This document shows, piece after piece, positions 1-5,846 of a DNA stretch of 6,504 nucleotides. Under the pieces are notes generated by a model that made no database searches, was not told the origin of the DNA, and worked only from the letters and a program-made list of their open reading frames with translations. This DNA is from JBFEYJ01 sp041546305 (GTDB lineage Bacteria; Pseudomonadota; Gammaproteobacteria; Thiohalomonadales; Thiohalomonadaceae). How positions within the stretch are numbered: the stretch's first letter is position 1; the number at the start of each line of letters is the position of its first letter. The translations under genes and the position numbers were made by a program. Where the stretch lies: assembly GCA_041546305.1 (NCBI GenBank), contig JBFEWO010000154.1, positions 1-6,504 on the forward strand, given 5' to 3'.

Positions 1-1
1 G

Positions 2-607
2 ATGCTGCTTTCTCCCGAGGACAATTTACAGAGCCTCATCGGAGAGGAGCTTTATCGCCAGACGGCGACTGCCATGGCCACGCGCGGTTATAGCGAGGCG
101 ATGGTCAGTCGCATGCGCCCCTGGGCCATTGTGCTCACCCTCAACATGCCTCAGGCCAAAACGGGGATCTTCCTCGATTATTCGCTCTACCTTCAGGCTG
201 TCGACCAGGGTAAGCCGGTGCGTGGGCTGGAACAGATGGAGGAGCAGCTCAGCGTGTTTACCACTCTGACCCTGGGCGACCAGATCAGTTTGTTGCGCGA
301 TACTTTACGCGAACAGGCGGATTTTCCCCAATTGTTCGAGCGGCTGCTGGAGGCTTATCTCAAGCGTGATTTGCAGGCGTTGTCCGCATTGAGCGAGCAG
401 AGCCTTCAGGTGAGCGAGGAGGGCCTGCAGCAGCGTTTCACGGAGGCGGTGCTCGATGAGCGCAATCAACTGATGGTTCGGCGCTTGCTGCCCATGCTTG
501 AAACCGGGGGGATCTTTGTCGCCATTGGTGCGCTGCATTTGCCTGGTGAGAAAGGCCTGCTGGCATTGCTTCGCCAGCAGGGGCTGCGTATCACTGCGGT
601 TTACTGA
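2..607 (+). CDS. TraB/GumN family protein, C-terminal part (5' end outside window)
   Basis: The 201 visible residues match the C-terminal two thirds of TraB/GumN proteins. Residues 58-82 have the pattern LD..L...A...GKPV.GLE...EQ, residues 152-158 read DERNQLM, and residues 169-201 form the family ending GGIFVAIGALHLPGEKG followed by LL..QG.....Y. The GALH at 176-179 corresponds to the C-terminal GxxH motif that this family shares with the Tiki metalloproteases. The family usually has about 280-300 residues, with an N-terminal secretion signal and a first GxxH motif, so the true start lies before base 1 and the ATG at 2 is internal. Members are generally uncharacterised; a secreted or periplasmic hydrolase role is inferred from the Tiki relationship. 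The stop TGA (605-607) overlaps the end of the opposing methyltransferase gene. Family assignment is good; function is unknown. Confidence 0.85.
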   Translation: MLLSPEDNLQSLIGEELYRQTATAMATRGYSEAMVSRMRPWAIVLTLNMPQAKTGIFLDYSLYLQAVDQGKPVRGLEQMEEQLSVFTTLTLGDQISLLRDTLREQADFPQLFERLLEAYLKRDLQALSALSEQSLQVSEEGLQQRFTEAVLDERNQLMVRRLLPMLETGGIFVAIGALHLPGEKGLLALLRQQGLRITAVY

Positions 608-1197
608 ATCGCCCAGTAGCGGTTATAGGCGTAGAGCAGGGCAAGAATGGTCAGGGCCGCCAGCACGGTGTTGTGTTCGTGGTTGCGGTACCACTGGCGG
701 GCATTCCATTGGGTGTGACGCAACTCAGCGAGCTTGAGTGGATTGGGGATCAGGCGCGGGGTGCTTTTCTTGTAGGCCTGCCAGGCATCTCCGAAAGCTT
801 GGGCCAGTCCCTCTTCCTCACCGAGAATGGTGGGGATATAGGTAATGGCGAACAGCAACAGGCTAACCACCCATGCCACCGGATTGGCGATGATCACATT
901 CACACCGACCAGCAACAACAATGAACCGAAATAGAGCGGGTTGCGCACCATGCCATAAATACCGTAACTGGCAAGTTGATCATTTTTGTGCAGCATGCCT
1001 GCGGAAAGCGAGCGCACTAGCACGCCGGCGGCAATCAGGAGGATCCCGATAAGCCCTTCCGGCGAGGAGAATGCCTTGACCGGTTGGCGCAGGTAGACAA
1101 ACAAGTAGAGCAGCAGCAACAACCAGATCACGCGGGCGATGAGCACGCGATGTTTACGCAGAGCGAGCCGAAAGGGTGTGCTGGTGCTAGTGGTCAT
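601..1197 (-). CDS. Isoprenylcysteine/phospholipid methyltransferase-like integral membrane protein
   Basis: This 198-residue protein is predominantly hydrophobic, with likely membrane segments near residues 18-36, 48-66, 90-122 and 175-193. The ICMT/PEMT signature is visible as YGIYGMVRNPLYFG (78-91), followed by GEEEGL (126-131), FGDAWQAY (135-142) and PRLIP (147-151). In the ICMT/PEMT superfamily these elements build the AdoMet-binding pocket at the membrane face. The canonical R-H-P-x-Y is R-N-P-L-Y here. The methyl acceptor cannot be told from sequence; bacterial relatives are mostly uncharacterised and true prenylcysteine substrates are unlikely. The start ATG (1195-1197) has no strong Shine-Dalgarno sequence. 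It lies 43 bases downstream of pyrC with no obvious terminator, so co-transcription with pyrC is likely. It converges on the TraB/GumN gene with a 7-base overlap. Confidence 0.85.
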   Translation of the reverse strand: MTTSTSTPFRLALRKHRVLIARVIWLLLLLYLFVYLRQPVKAFSSPEGLIGILLIAAGVLVRSLSAGMLHKNDQLASYGIYGMVRNPLYFGSLLLLVGVNVIIANPVAWVVSLLLFAITYIPTILGEEEGLAQAFGDAWQAYKKSTPRLIPNPLKLAELRHTQWNARQWYRNHEHNTVLAALTILALLYAYNRYWAIQ

Positions 1198-1201
1198 GTG
1201 T

Positions 1202-1239
1202 CAGGTATCTCATTGGCGAAAAGTCTGGCATTTTACCTG
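1202..1239. repeat. Inverted repeat CAGGTA-N26-TACCTG between pyrC and methyltransferase gene
   Basis: Perfect 6-base arms at 1202-1207 and 1234-1239 nearly fill the 43-base gap between pyrC and the downstream gene. The loop is long (26 bases) and no T-run follows on the minus strand, so this is not a convincing terminator. It may be chance or a weak RNA structure near the downstream start codon. Confidence 0.2.
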
Positions 1240-1240
1240 C

Positions 1241-2281
1241 TTATTGGTTTGGCGTCAGCTGCCAGGCAATTTGTTCGCCGGCCCGATAAGGAACCAGCTG
1301 CTCTTCCCCAAAGGGATAAGCGTTAGGTACATCCCAGGCTATACGCCTCAATGTGATGGTATCGGTATTGCGCGGCAGGCCATAGAAGTCGGCACCAAAG
1401 AAACTGGCGAAGCCCTCGAGTCTGTCCAGTGCCCCGGCACGCTCGAAAGCTTCCGCATAGAGCTCAATCGCAGCATGGGCAGAATACATGCCCGCACAGC
1501 CGCAGGCAGTCTCCTTGGCATTTTTGGCATGGGGGGCACTGTCAGTACCGAGGAAGAACTTCGGATTCCCCGAGACGGCCATCTCCATCAGTACCTCGCG
1601 ATGGGATTCGCGCTTCAGCACCGGCAGGCAGTAGTGGTGCGGGCGGATGCCACCGACCAGCATGGCATTGCGGTTGAGCAGCAGGTGTTGCGGTGTGATG
1701 GTAGCGGCAACCCGCTCACCGGCGTGTAGAACGAAATCGGCCATCTCCCGGGTGGTGATGTGCTCGGTCACCACCTTGAGCTCGGGGATGTGTTCCAACA
1801 GCGGTTTTAGTACCGTATCAAGGAAGACCGCTTCACGATCGAAAATGTCCACTTGGGCATCGGTGACCTCACCATGCACCAGCAGCGGTAACCCGACTTC
1901 CGCCATCGCCCTTAAGGCGGCCTCGGGTTTATAGATATGGGTTACCCCAGAGTCGGAATTGGTGGTGGCGCCGGCCGGATAGAGCTTGACCGCCTGGACC
2001 ACGCCGCTTTCCTTCGCCTTATGGATCTCCTCAGGCGTTGTGTTGTCGGTTAGATAGAGGGTCATTAGCGGGGTGAAATCACTGTTTGCCGGGAGGGCCG
2101 CCAGGATACGCTCACGATAAGCGAGGGCTTGCGCCGTAGAAGTGACGGGCGGTCGCAGGTTGGGCATGACAATGGCTCGATGAAAGCGGGCGGCGCTATG
2201 ACCGATGACCGCCTTGAGGGCCTCATCATCGCGCAGGTGCAGGTGCCAGTCGTCGGGGCGGGTGAGTGTCAGTTCTTGCAT
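1241..2281 (-). CDS. pyrC: Dihydroorotase PyrC
   Basis: Catalyses the reversible cyclisation of N-carbamoyl-L-aspartate to L-dihydroorotate, the third step of de novo pyrimidine synthesis, in the cytoplasm. The 346 residues match the length of the E. coli-type enzyme (about 348). All expected metal and catalytic positions are visible: H13 and H15 in DDWHLHLRD (zinc ligands), K99 in AVKLYPAG (carboxylated bridging lysine), H136 in LLVHGE, H174 in VTEHITT and D247 in FLGTDSAPH (catalytic aspartate). The substrate-contacting MPNLRPPV (39-46) is also intact. An in-frame TGA 21 bases upstream of the ATG excludes a longer form, and the N-terminus aligns with the family. No clear Shine-Dalgarno sequence precedes the ATG. 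It probably heads a two-gene unit with the methyltransferase gene and is divergent from the DUF3301 gene. Confidence 0.97.
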   Translation of the reverse strand: MQELTLTRPDDWHLHLRDDEALKAVIGHSAARFHRAIVMPNLRPPVTSTAQALAYRERILAALPANSDFTPLMTLYLTDNTTPEEIHKAKESGVVQAVKLYPAGATTNSDSGVTHIYKPEAALRAMAEVGLPLLVHGEVTDAQVDIFDREAVFLDTVLKPLLEHIPELKVVTEHITTREMADFVLHAGERVAATITPQHLLLNRNAMLVGGIRPHHYCLPVLKRESHREVLMEMAVSGNPKFFLGTDSAPHAKNAKETACGCAGMYSAHAAIELYAEAFERAGALDRLEGFASFFGADFYGLPRNTDTITLRRIAWDVPNAYPFGEEQLVPYRAGEQIAWQLTPNQ

Positions 2282-2424
2282 CGGTGCGGAATCAGGCTGT
2301 CAAAGGTGGCATTATTATGCCAGAAACGGTGTGTAGAGAGGGTATGTTTTCCACGCCGGTTAGGGTGGGTAGTAAGCGGAGTGCCTGCTGTCGGCCGTAC
2401 ATGTTTGAAGAATCAGGAGTGGTA
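2282..2424. promoter_or_regulatory. Divergent intergenic region of pyrC and the DUF3301 gene, with an AT-centred inverted repeat
   Basis: This 143-base gap must hold the control signals of pyrC (-) and possibly of the DUF3301 gene (+). The only clear structure is the inverted repeat GGCAT-TATT-ATGCC at 2308-2321. Read on the minus strand it contains CATAAT (2319-2314), a plausible pyrC -10 element that would give a leader of about 25-30 bases. No good -35 match stands at the usual distance on either strand. A TTGACA at 2303-2298 (-) lies downstream of that -10 and has no -10 partner of its own. The promoter assignment is tentative. Confidence 0.3.
2415..2419 (+). promoter_or_regulatory. Ribosome binding site AGGAG selecting the GTG start at 2425
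   Basis: AGGAG is followed by a 5-base spacer and GTG at 2425. The in-frame ATG at 2401 has no such site upstream, and starting there would add eight residues before the hydrophobic N-terminus. Confidence 0.65.
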
Positions 2425-2760
2425 GTGGAAGTTCTGGTAATTGTTGTTTTGCTGGCCGTAGCTTGGTACTGGTACGACAGTAGTCTGGCGAAGGAGGCGG
2501 CAGTAGGTGCGGCCCGCCGGGCTTGTGAACGGCATAATCAGCAGTTGCTGGATGAAACCGTCGCGCTGATGACTGTACGTCCGCAACGGGACGCCAGCGG
2601 CAGAATGCGGCTATTAAGAGACTACCGCTTTGAATTCAGCGGCGACGGGGAGCGTCGTTCCAGTGGTGAGATCAGCCTGTTGGGGCAACGGGTGACAGGG
2701 CTGAACCTGTCACTGGAGAACCATACCGTCTATGAGCAGGAGGATGAGCGATCCCATTGA
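2425..2760 (+). CDS. DUF3301 domain-containing small membrane-anchored protein
   Basis: With the GTG start the product has 111 residues. Residues 3-17 form one hydrophobic segment (VLVIVVLLAVAWYWY), presumably an N-terminal membrane anchor. A cytoplasmic domain with the DUF3301 pattern follows: KEAA...A...C (23-34), QQLLDETVAL (39-48), G.MRLLRDYRFEFS (59-72), GERRSSGEISLLGQRV (75-90). The family is known from gammaproteobacteria and has no established function. A longer reading frame back to 2266 exists but would run into the start of the divergent pyrC gene and lacks a ribosome binding site. The LysR gene follows after 116 bases that hold their own candidate control elements, so it is probably not in a tight operon with it. 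Family assignment is good; function is unknown. Confidence 0.85.
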   Translation: MEVLVIVVLLAVAWYWYDSSLAKEAAVGAARRACERHNQQLLDETVALMTVRPQRDASGRMRLLRDYRFEFSGDGERRSSGEISLLGQRVTGLNLSLENHTVYEQEDERSH

Positions 2761-2810
2761 GTTCTTGCTTTTGTCCGCTCCCTTTCGGGCAGACGTTGTA
2801 TCCGTGACGG

Positions 2811-2838
2811 CTTATAAAGTATGCTTCGGAGATATAAG
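2811..2838. promoter_or_regulatory. Inverted repeat CTTATA-N16-TATAAG upstream of the LysR gene
   Basis: Perfect 6-base arms at 2811-2816 and 2833-2838 lie 38-66 bases before the LysR start codon. LysR-type regulators commonly bind A/T-rich dyads near their own promoters, so an autoregulatory site is possible. A weak sigma-70-like pair overlaps it: TTGTAT at 2797-2802 and TATGCT at 2819-2824 (spacing near the 17 optimum but slightly short or long depending on alignment). A chance occurrence in this short AT-rich stretch cannot be excluded. Confidence 0.3.
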
Positions 2839-2876
2839 TAGAACAAATAAGTAAGTCAAGGGGAGATGAGGGAGTC

Positions 2877-3776
2877 ATGGCGGATCGACGGTTACAGGTA
2901 TTCCACACAGTGGCGAGGTTGCTGAGCTTCACCAAGGCTGCCGAGTCACTGCACATGACGCAGCCGGCGGTGACCTTCCAGGTACGCCAGCTGGAGGAGT
3001 ATTTCAATACCCGCTTATTTGACCGAACCCATAATCGCATCAGCCTCACCGAGGCCGGACAACGGGTGTACCAGTATGCCGACCGCATATTCTCCCTTTA
3101 TGCGGAGATGGAAAATTCGGTACGAGATCTGACCGGTGAGGTCAGTGGTGTGCTACTGCTGGGAGCCAGCACCACGATCGCCGAATACATGCTTCCTGCG
3201 CTCCTTGGCGATTTCAAGGCCAAGTATCCGGAAGTGTCCATTCGCCTGCAGGTGGCCAACACCGATGGCATTGTCTCAATGGTAGAAAACAACGTCATCG
3301 ACCTGGGAGTGGTCGAGGCGCCAGTCAGTAACAAAAACCTGGTGGTCGAGACCTGCCGTATGGATCAGATGGTGCTGATCGTGCCACCTGGGCATGAGTT
3401 GGCAAGCGAAAATAGTGTACCGATTACTGAGCTGACCCGTTATCCCTACATTTGCCGCGAGGAGGGGTCGGGCACCCGTGAGGTGATGCTGGAGGCGATG
3501 GCTGTCGCCGGTGCCAATCCTGCCGATCTCAATATCGTCATGGAACTCGGCAGTCCCGAGGCGGTAAAAGGGGCGGTAGAGGCCGGTATGGGCGTTTCCA
3601 TTCTCTCGCGTGCCACCATCGACAAGGAGCTCAAGCTCGGCTCATTGATTGCCATCAACCTGGAACAACACATTGAGCGTCCTTTCTCCTTCGTCCACCA
3701 GAAGCAGAAATTCCGTCTGCGTGCGATGGAGATGTTACTTGATTTTGCCCGTACCTATTGTCGAGAGCATCCATAA
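2877..3776 (+). CDS. LysR-type transcriptional regulator with CysL-like effector-binding domain
   Basis: The 299 residues have the standard LysR length. The N-terminal winged helix-turn-helix is clear at residues 4-63: LQVFHTVA, SFTKAAESLHMTQPAVTFQV (17-36), RQLEEYFNTRLFDR (37-50), then SLTEAG. The rest (about 90-293) is the type 2 periplasmic-binding-protein-like effector domain with conserved landmarks GAS, YPEVSIRL, DLGVVEAP and EEGSGTRE. Its overall character is closest to the CysL-like group, whose members control sulfur or nitrogen assimilation and related genes; the effector here cannot be named. The start is supported by GAGGGAG at 2868-2874 and by the family N-terminus MADRRLQVFHTVA. 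It precedes the uncharacterised 124-residue protein and the AI-2E transporter in the same direction, with a 46-base gap, so it may be co-transcribed with them or regulate them. Confidence 0.93.
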   Translation: MADRRLQVFHTVARLLSFTKAAESLHMTQPAVTFQVRQLEEYFNTRLFDRTHNRISLTEAGQRVYQYADRIFSLYAEMENSVRDLTGEVSGVLLLGASTTIAEYMLPALLGDFKAKYPEVSIRLQVANTDGIVSMVENNVIDLGVVEAPVSNKNLVVETCRMDQMVLIVPPGHELASENSVPITELTRYPYICREEGSGTREVMLEAMAVAGANPADLNIVMELGSPEAVKGAVEAGMGVSILSRATIDKELKLGSLIAINLEQHIERPFSFVHQKQKFRLRAMEMLLDFARTYCREHP

Positions 3777-3822
3777 GCAGGGTGGGCCTACCTGTCTCTG
3801 TACGTCCTGACAACCAAAAATT

Positions 3823-4197
3823 ATGCATATCACTGGAAAAACCGGCGGCAGTCCGGAAAAGCGTCTGGTTGAACTCTATGCGCAGTTGCCCGAGGCAGAG
3901 CGAAAGAGTCTGCTGGATTTTGCTGAGTTCCTCGCCTCCCGCTGTGAACCGGCGGCTCCTGTGTCACTGGAGCCCCTGGTTATTCCGAGGCCGGCGGAAG
4001 AAACCGTAGTGGCAGCGATGAAACGGCTACGGGAAACCTACCATATGCTTGATCATTCCCGGTTGCTGCATGAAGCCTCGGGGCTGATGGCCCAGCACCT
4101 GATGCAGGGGCGTCCCGCACCGGAGGTGATAGACGATCTGGAGCAGCTGTTCCTTCGTCACTTTGAAAAACTGCTGGAGGAGTTCGGCGAAAAATGA
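3823..4197 (+). CDS. Conserved protein of unknown function coupled to an AI-2E family transporter
   Basis: The product has 124 residues, is soluble and carries no signal peptide or membrane segment. Three parts are visible: an N-terminal helical piece LVELYAQLPEAERKSLLDFA (15-34) ending EFLASR, faintly like the LP...R..LLDFAEFL pattern of DUF2281/antitoxin-type proteins; a proline-rich linker (43-58, ending EPLVIPRP); and a second helical block from VVAAMKRLRETY (62-73) through HEASGLMAQHLMQGRP (83-98) to an acidic amphipathic C-terminus. I recall similar proteins beside AI-2E transporters in sulfur-oxidising gammaproteobacteria, but that is memory, not a search. An in-frame TGA at 3808-3810 excludes an upstream start, and the ATG has no Shine-Dalgarno sequence. 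Its stop overlaps the transporter start as ATGA, so translation of the two is coupled. A partner or regulatory role for the transporter is inference. Confidence 0.75.
   Translation: MHITGKTGGSPEKRLVELYAQLPEAERKSLLDFAEFLASRCEPAAPVSLEPLVIPRPAEETVVAAMKRLRETYHMLDHSRLLHEASGLMAQHLMQGRPAPEVIDDLEQLFLRHFEKLLEEFGEK
4176..4182 (+). promoter_or_regulatory. Ribosome binding site GGAGGAG of the AI-2E family gene
   Basis: GGAGGAG lies inside the end of the preceding gene, 11 bases before the ATG at 4194 and 14 before the adjacent ATG at 4197. This favours 4194 as start and supports translational coupling through the ATGA overlap. Confidence 0.5.
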
Positions 4198-5270
4198 TGG
4201 AGATCATTCGCCAGTGGTTCCATCGCTATTTCTCGGACCCCCAGGCGGTGCTGCTTGCTGTTCTGCTGATCGGCGGTTTTACCGTGGTACTGACCATGGG
4301 GGAGATGTTGGCCCCGGTGCTGGCCAGCATCGTTATCGCCTATCTGCTCGAGGGAATCATCCACACCATGGAGTCTCGCGGTGCGCCGCGTTTTCACGTG
4401 GTGCTTCTGGTGTTCATGAGCTTCATGGCCTTTCTTCTGTTCCTGTTGTTCGGCGTGGTGCCGCTGCTTTGGGAACAGACGGCGGAGCTGGTGCGTGAGC
4501 TGCCCAACTACCTCAATCGGGGTCAGCAGGTGTTGCTCGGGCTGCCGGAGCATTATGCCTTTATCTCCGAGGCGCAGATCCGCGAGGTGATAGAGCTGCT
4601 GCGCAGGGAGATGACCGTTCAGGGGCAGCGGATTCTTTCCCTCTCTCTTGCCTCTATTCCTGGTGTCATCACGCTGCTGGTTTACCTCATTCTGGTTCCA
4701 CTGCTGGTGTTTTTCTTTCTCAAGGACAAGAACCGGCTCGTTGCCTGGATCACCGGCTTTCTTCCGGAAGAGCGCGGTCTGGCCAATCAGGTGTGGCGTG
4801 AAATGGACCTGCAGCTGGGCAATTATGTGCGCGGCAAGTTCTGGGAGATCCTCATCGTCGGTGTCACGACCTTTGTGGTCTTCGCGCTGATGGGACTCAA
4901 ATATACCCTGCTGCTTGCGGTGCTGGTGGGGCTCTCGGTGGTGGTACCCTACATTGGTGCGGCAGTAGTGACCATTCCGGTGGCCCTGATCGCCTACTTC
5001 CAGTGGGGTTGGGGAGCCGATTTCGTTTGGCTGATGGTGGCTTACGGCGTCATTCAGGCACTGGATGGCAATGTGTTGGTCCCGTTAATGTTCTCCGAGG
5101 TGGTAAACCTGCACCCGGTAGCAATAATCGTGGCGGTGCTGGTATTCGGAGGCTTGTGGGGATTCTGGGGGGTCTTTTTTGCGATTCCGCTTGCTACCCT
5201 GTTCAGCGCCATTTTACGTGCCTGGCCACGCCCGAAGCTGGGAGAGGAGATGCCAGGCGAACCAGGGTGA
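4194..5270 (+). CDS. AI-2E (PerM/UPF0118) family transporter
   Basis: The 358-residue inner-membrane protein has the family's usual length and layout. It shows an N-terminal hydrophobic pair (about 18-56), a third segment (68-92), an extracytoplasmic or amphipathic stretch (93-150), then segments at 152-177, 217-245, 246-270 and 275-340. Family signatures include SIPGVITLLVYLILVPLLVF (154-173) ending FFLKD, the VVVPYIGAAV motif (249-258), ALDGNVLVPLMF (289-300), and VVNLHPVAIIVAVLVFGG (303-320) followed by LWGFWGVFFAIPLA. Members have been linked to autoinducer-2 export (TqsA), sodium/proton exchange and other transport. The name does not prove an AI-2 substrate, and no quorum-sensing gene is nearby. 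Two adjacent ATG codons (4194, 4197) are possible starts. It converges on the NTF2-like gene with only 6 bases between the stops and no visible terminator. Confidence 0.93.
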   Translation: MMEIIRQWFHRYFSDPQAVLLAVLLIGGFTVVLTMGEMLAPVLASIVIAYLLEGIIHTMESRGAPRFHVVLLVFMSFMAFLLFLLFGVVPLLWEQTAELVRELPNYLNRGQQVLLGLPEHYAFISEAQIREVIELLRREMTVQGQRILSLSLASIPGVITLLVYLILVPLLVFFFLKDKNRLVAWITGFLPEERGLANQVWREMDLQLGNYVRGKFWEILIVGVTTFVVFALMGLKYTLLLAVLVGLSVVVPYIGAAVVTIPVALIAYFQWGWGADFVWLMVAYGVIQALDGNVLVPLMFSEVVNLHPVAIIVAVLVFGGLWGFWGVFFAIPLATLFSAILRAWPRPKLGEEMPGEPG

Positions 5271-5276
5271 TCGCGA

Positions 5277-5672
5277 CTATTTCCGCTCGGTTCGCTCAAT
5301 CCGGTCAATCCACTCCCGAATTACCCGCCACTGGCCATCCTCTTCGCGGTGTAGATTGATCGCTTTGTCCACGGTGATCGTTTCCCCACGGCTGGATTTC
5401 ATGGTTTCGGTCACGGTGAACAGCAGGCTGTCCTCAGCATGGGAAAGGATGTCAATCAGGCGATAAGTGAGGCTGCGAAGCAGTTTCCCGCGAAACTCGT
5501 TGTGACGACGTTTTTTCCAGCCAGAAAAATCGATGATTCCGGCCCCCGGGATACCGAGTACTTTCACCCGCCTGGAGACCAAGGCCATATGGGCCTCAAG
5601 GTCCCATGTAGCTGCACTGAAGGTCAGTTCATCTAACCAGCGTTGTGCTATCTCTTTTGCCTTGATTTCCAT
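5277..5672 (-). CDS. Small NTF2/SnoaL-like protein of unknown function
   Basis: The product has 131 residues, is soluble and lacks a signal peptide. The layout fits an NTF2/SnoaL-like cone fold: an N-terminal helix (MEIKAKEIAQRWLDELTF, 1-18), then DLEAHMALVSRRVKVLGIPG (24-43), IDFSGWKKRRHNEF (47-60), a helix-rich middle, and a C-terminal sheet DSLLFTVTETMKSSRGE (81-97), KAINLHREEDGQWRVIREWI (103-122). The ending, an amphipathic strand followed by 'DG.WRV..E', is typical of NTF2-like proteins, which range from enzymes to binding proteins; no catalytic set can be named. The start ATG lacks a clear Shine-Dalgarno sequence; M29 is an alternative but would remove the first helix. It is transcribed away from pdhA, and overlapping inverted repeats lie 21-45 bases upstream of its start. 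The fold call is moderate; function is unknown. Confidence 0.75.
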   Translation of the reverse strand: MEIKAKEIAQRWLDELTFSAATWDLEAHMALVSRRVKVLGIPGAGIIDFSGWKKRRHNEFRGKLLRSLTYRLIDILSHAEDSLLFTVTETMKSSRGETITVDKAINLHREEDGQWRVIREWIDRIERTERK

Positions 5673-5692
5673 CGTGTTTTTTGTGGTTATTC

Positions 5693-5717
5693 TGTAACAT
5701 GTTTGTTACAAAACATG
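5693..5717. promoter_or_regulatory. Two overlapping inverted repeats, candidate operator (TyrR-box-like)
   Basis: The first dyad is TGTAAC (5693-5698), six bases, GTTACA (5705-5710). The second is CATGTTT (5698-5704), six bases, AAACATG (5711-5717). The spacer of each dyad contains most of an arm of the other. The first resembles the TyrR box (TGTAAA-N6-TTTACA), differing by one base per arm and keeping the G-N14-C spacing. Its centre is about 65 bases upstream of the predicted pdhA transcription start, a usual place for an activator, and near the start of the divergent NTF2-like gene. The binding protein is unknown; the TyrR/PhhR resemblance is only a hint. Confidence 0.45.
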
Positions 5718-5731
5718 GTATCTGTTTCGTC

Positions 5732-5760
5732 TTGCTACTGCAATTCCATGTTTTTATTAT
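5732..5760 (+). promoter_or_regulatory. Predicted sigma-70 promoter of pdhA
   Basis: TTGCTA (5732-5737, four of six consensus bases) is separated by exactly 17 bases from TATTAT (5755-5760, five of six). Transcription would start near 5767, leaving a leader of about 145 bases before the pdhA start codon. The surrounding AT-richness raises the chance of a fortuitous match. Confidence 0.4.
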
Positions 5761-5846
5761 TATTTTCGCATAGTTTATAAAAACGCTCGGCTTTTTCTTG
5801 ACCTTGAGGTTTGAAAGGCAGAACATACTTCTCCTTGTTTATAGTC

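Noticed and set aside
1139..1729. 196-codon plus-strand open frame antisense to pyrC
   Set aside because: pyrC on the other strand is complete with all catalytic residues, and this product has no domain character.
2266..2424. Longer N-terminus for the DUF3301 protein in the same frame
   Set aside because: It would overlap the pyrC start, lacks a ribosome binding site, and the added residues precede the hydrophobic anchor with no family resemblance; AGGAG before GTG 2425 fits better.
2778..2793. Possible terminator after the DUF3301 gene around CCC-TTTC-GGG
   Set aside because: The stem is only three pairs, with mismatches when extended, and no T-run follows.
4158..4553. 131-codon minus-strand open frame rich in His and Gln
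   Set aside because: Antisense shadow of the AI-2E family gene; low-complexity composition typical of reversed hydrophobic codons.
5773..5800. Terminator-like AAAAACGCTCGGCTTTTT in the pdhA leader
   Set aside because: The A and T runs can pair but the central bases do not form a GC stem, so it is probably not an intrinsic terminator.
5629..5826. 65-codon minus-strand open frame across the AT-rich region
   Set aside because: Composition is driven by AT-rich DNA (runs of Lys, Asn, Ile), it overlaps the start of the NTF2-like gene and contains the palindromes; no family resemblance.
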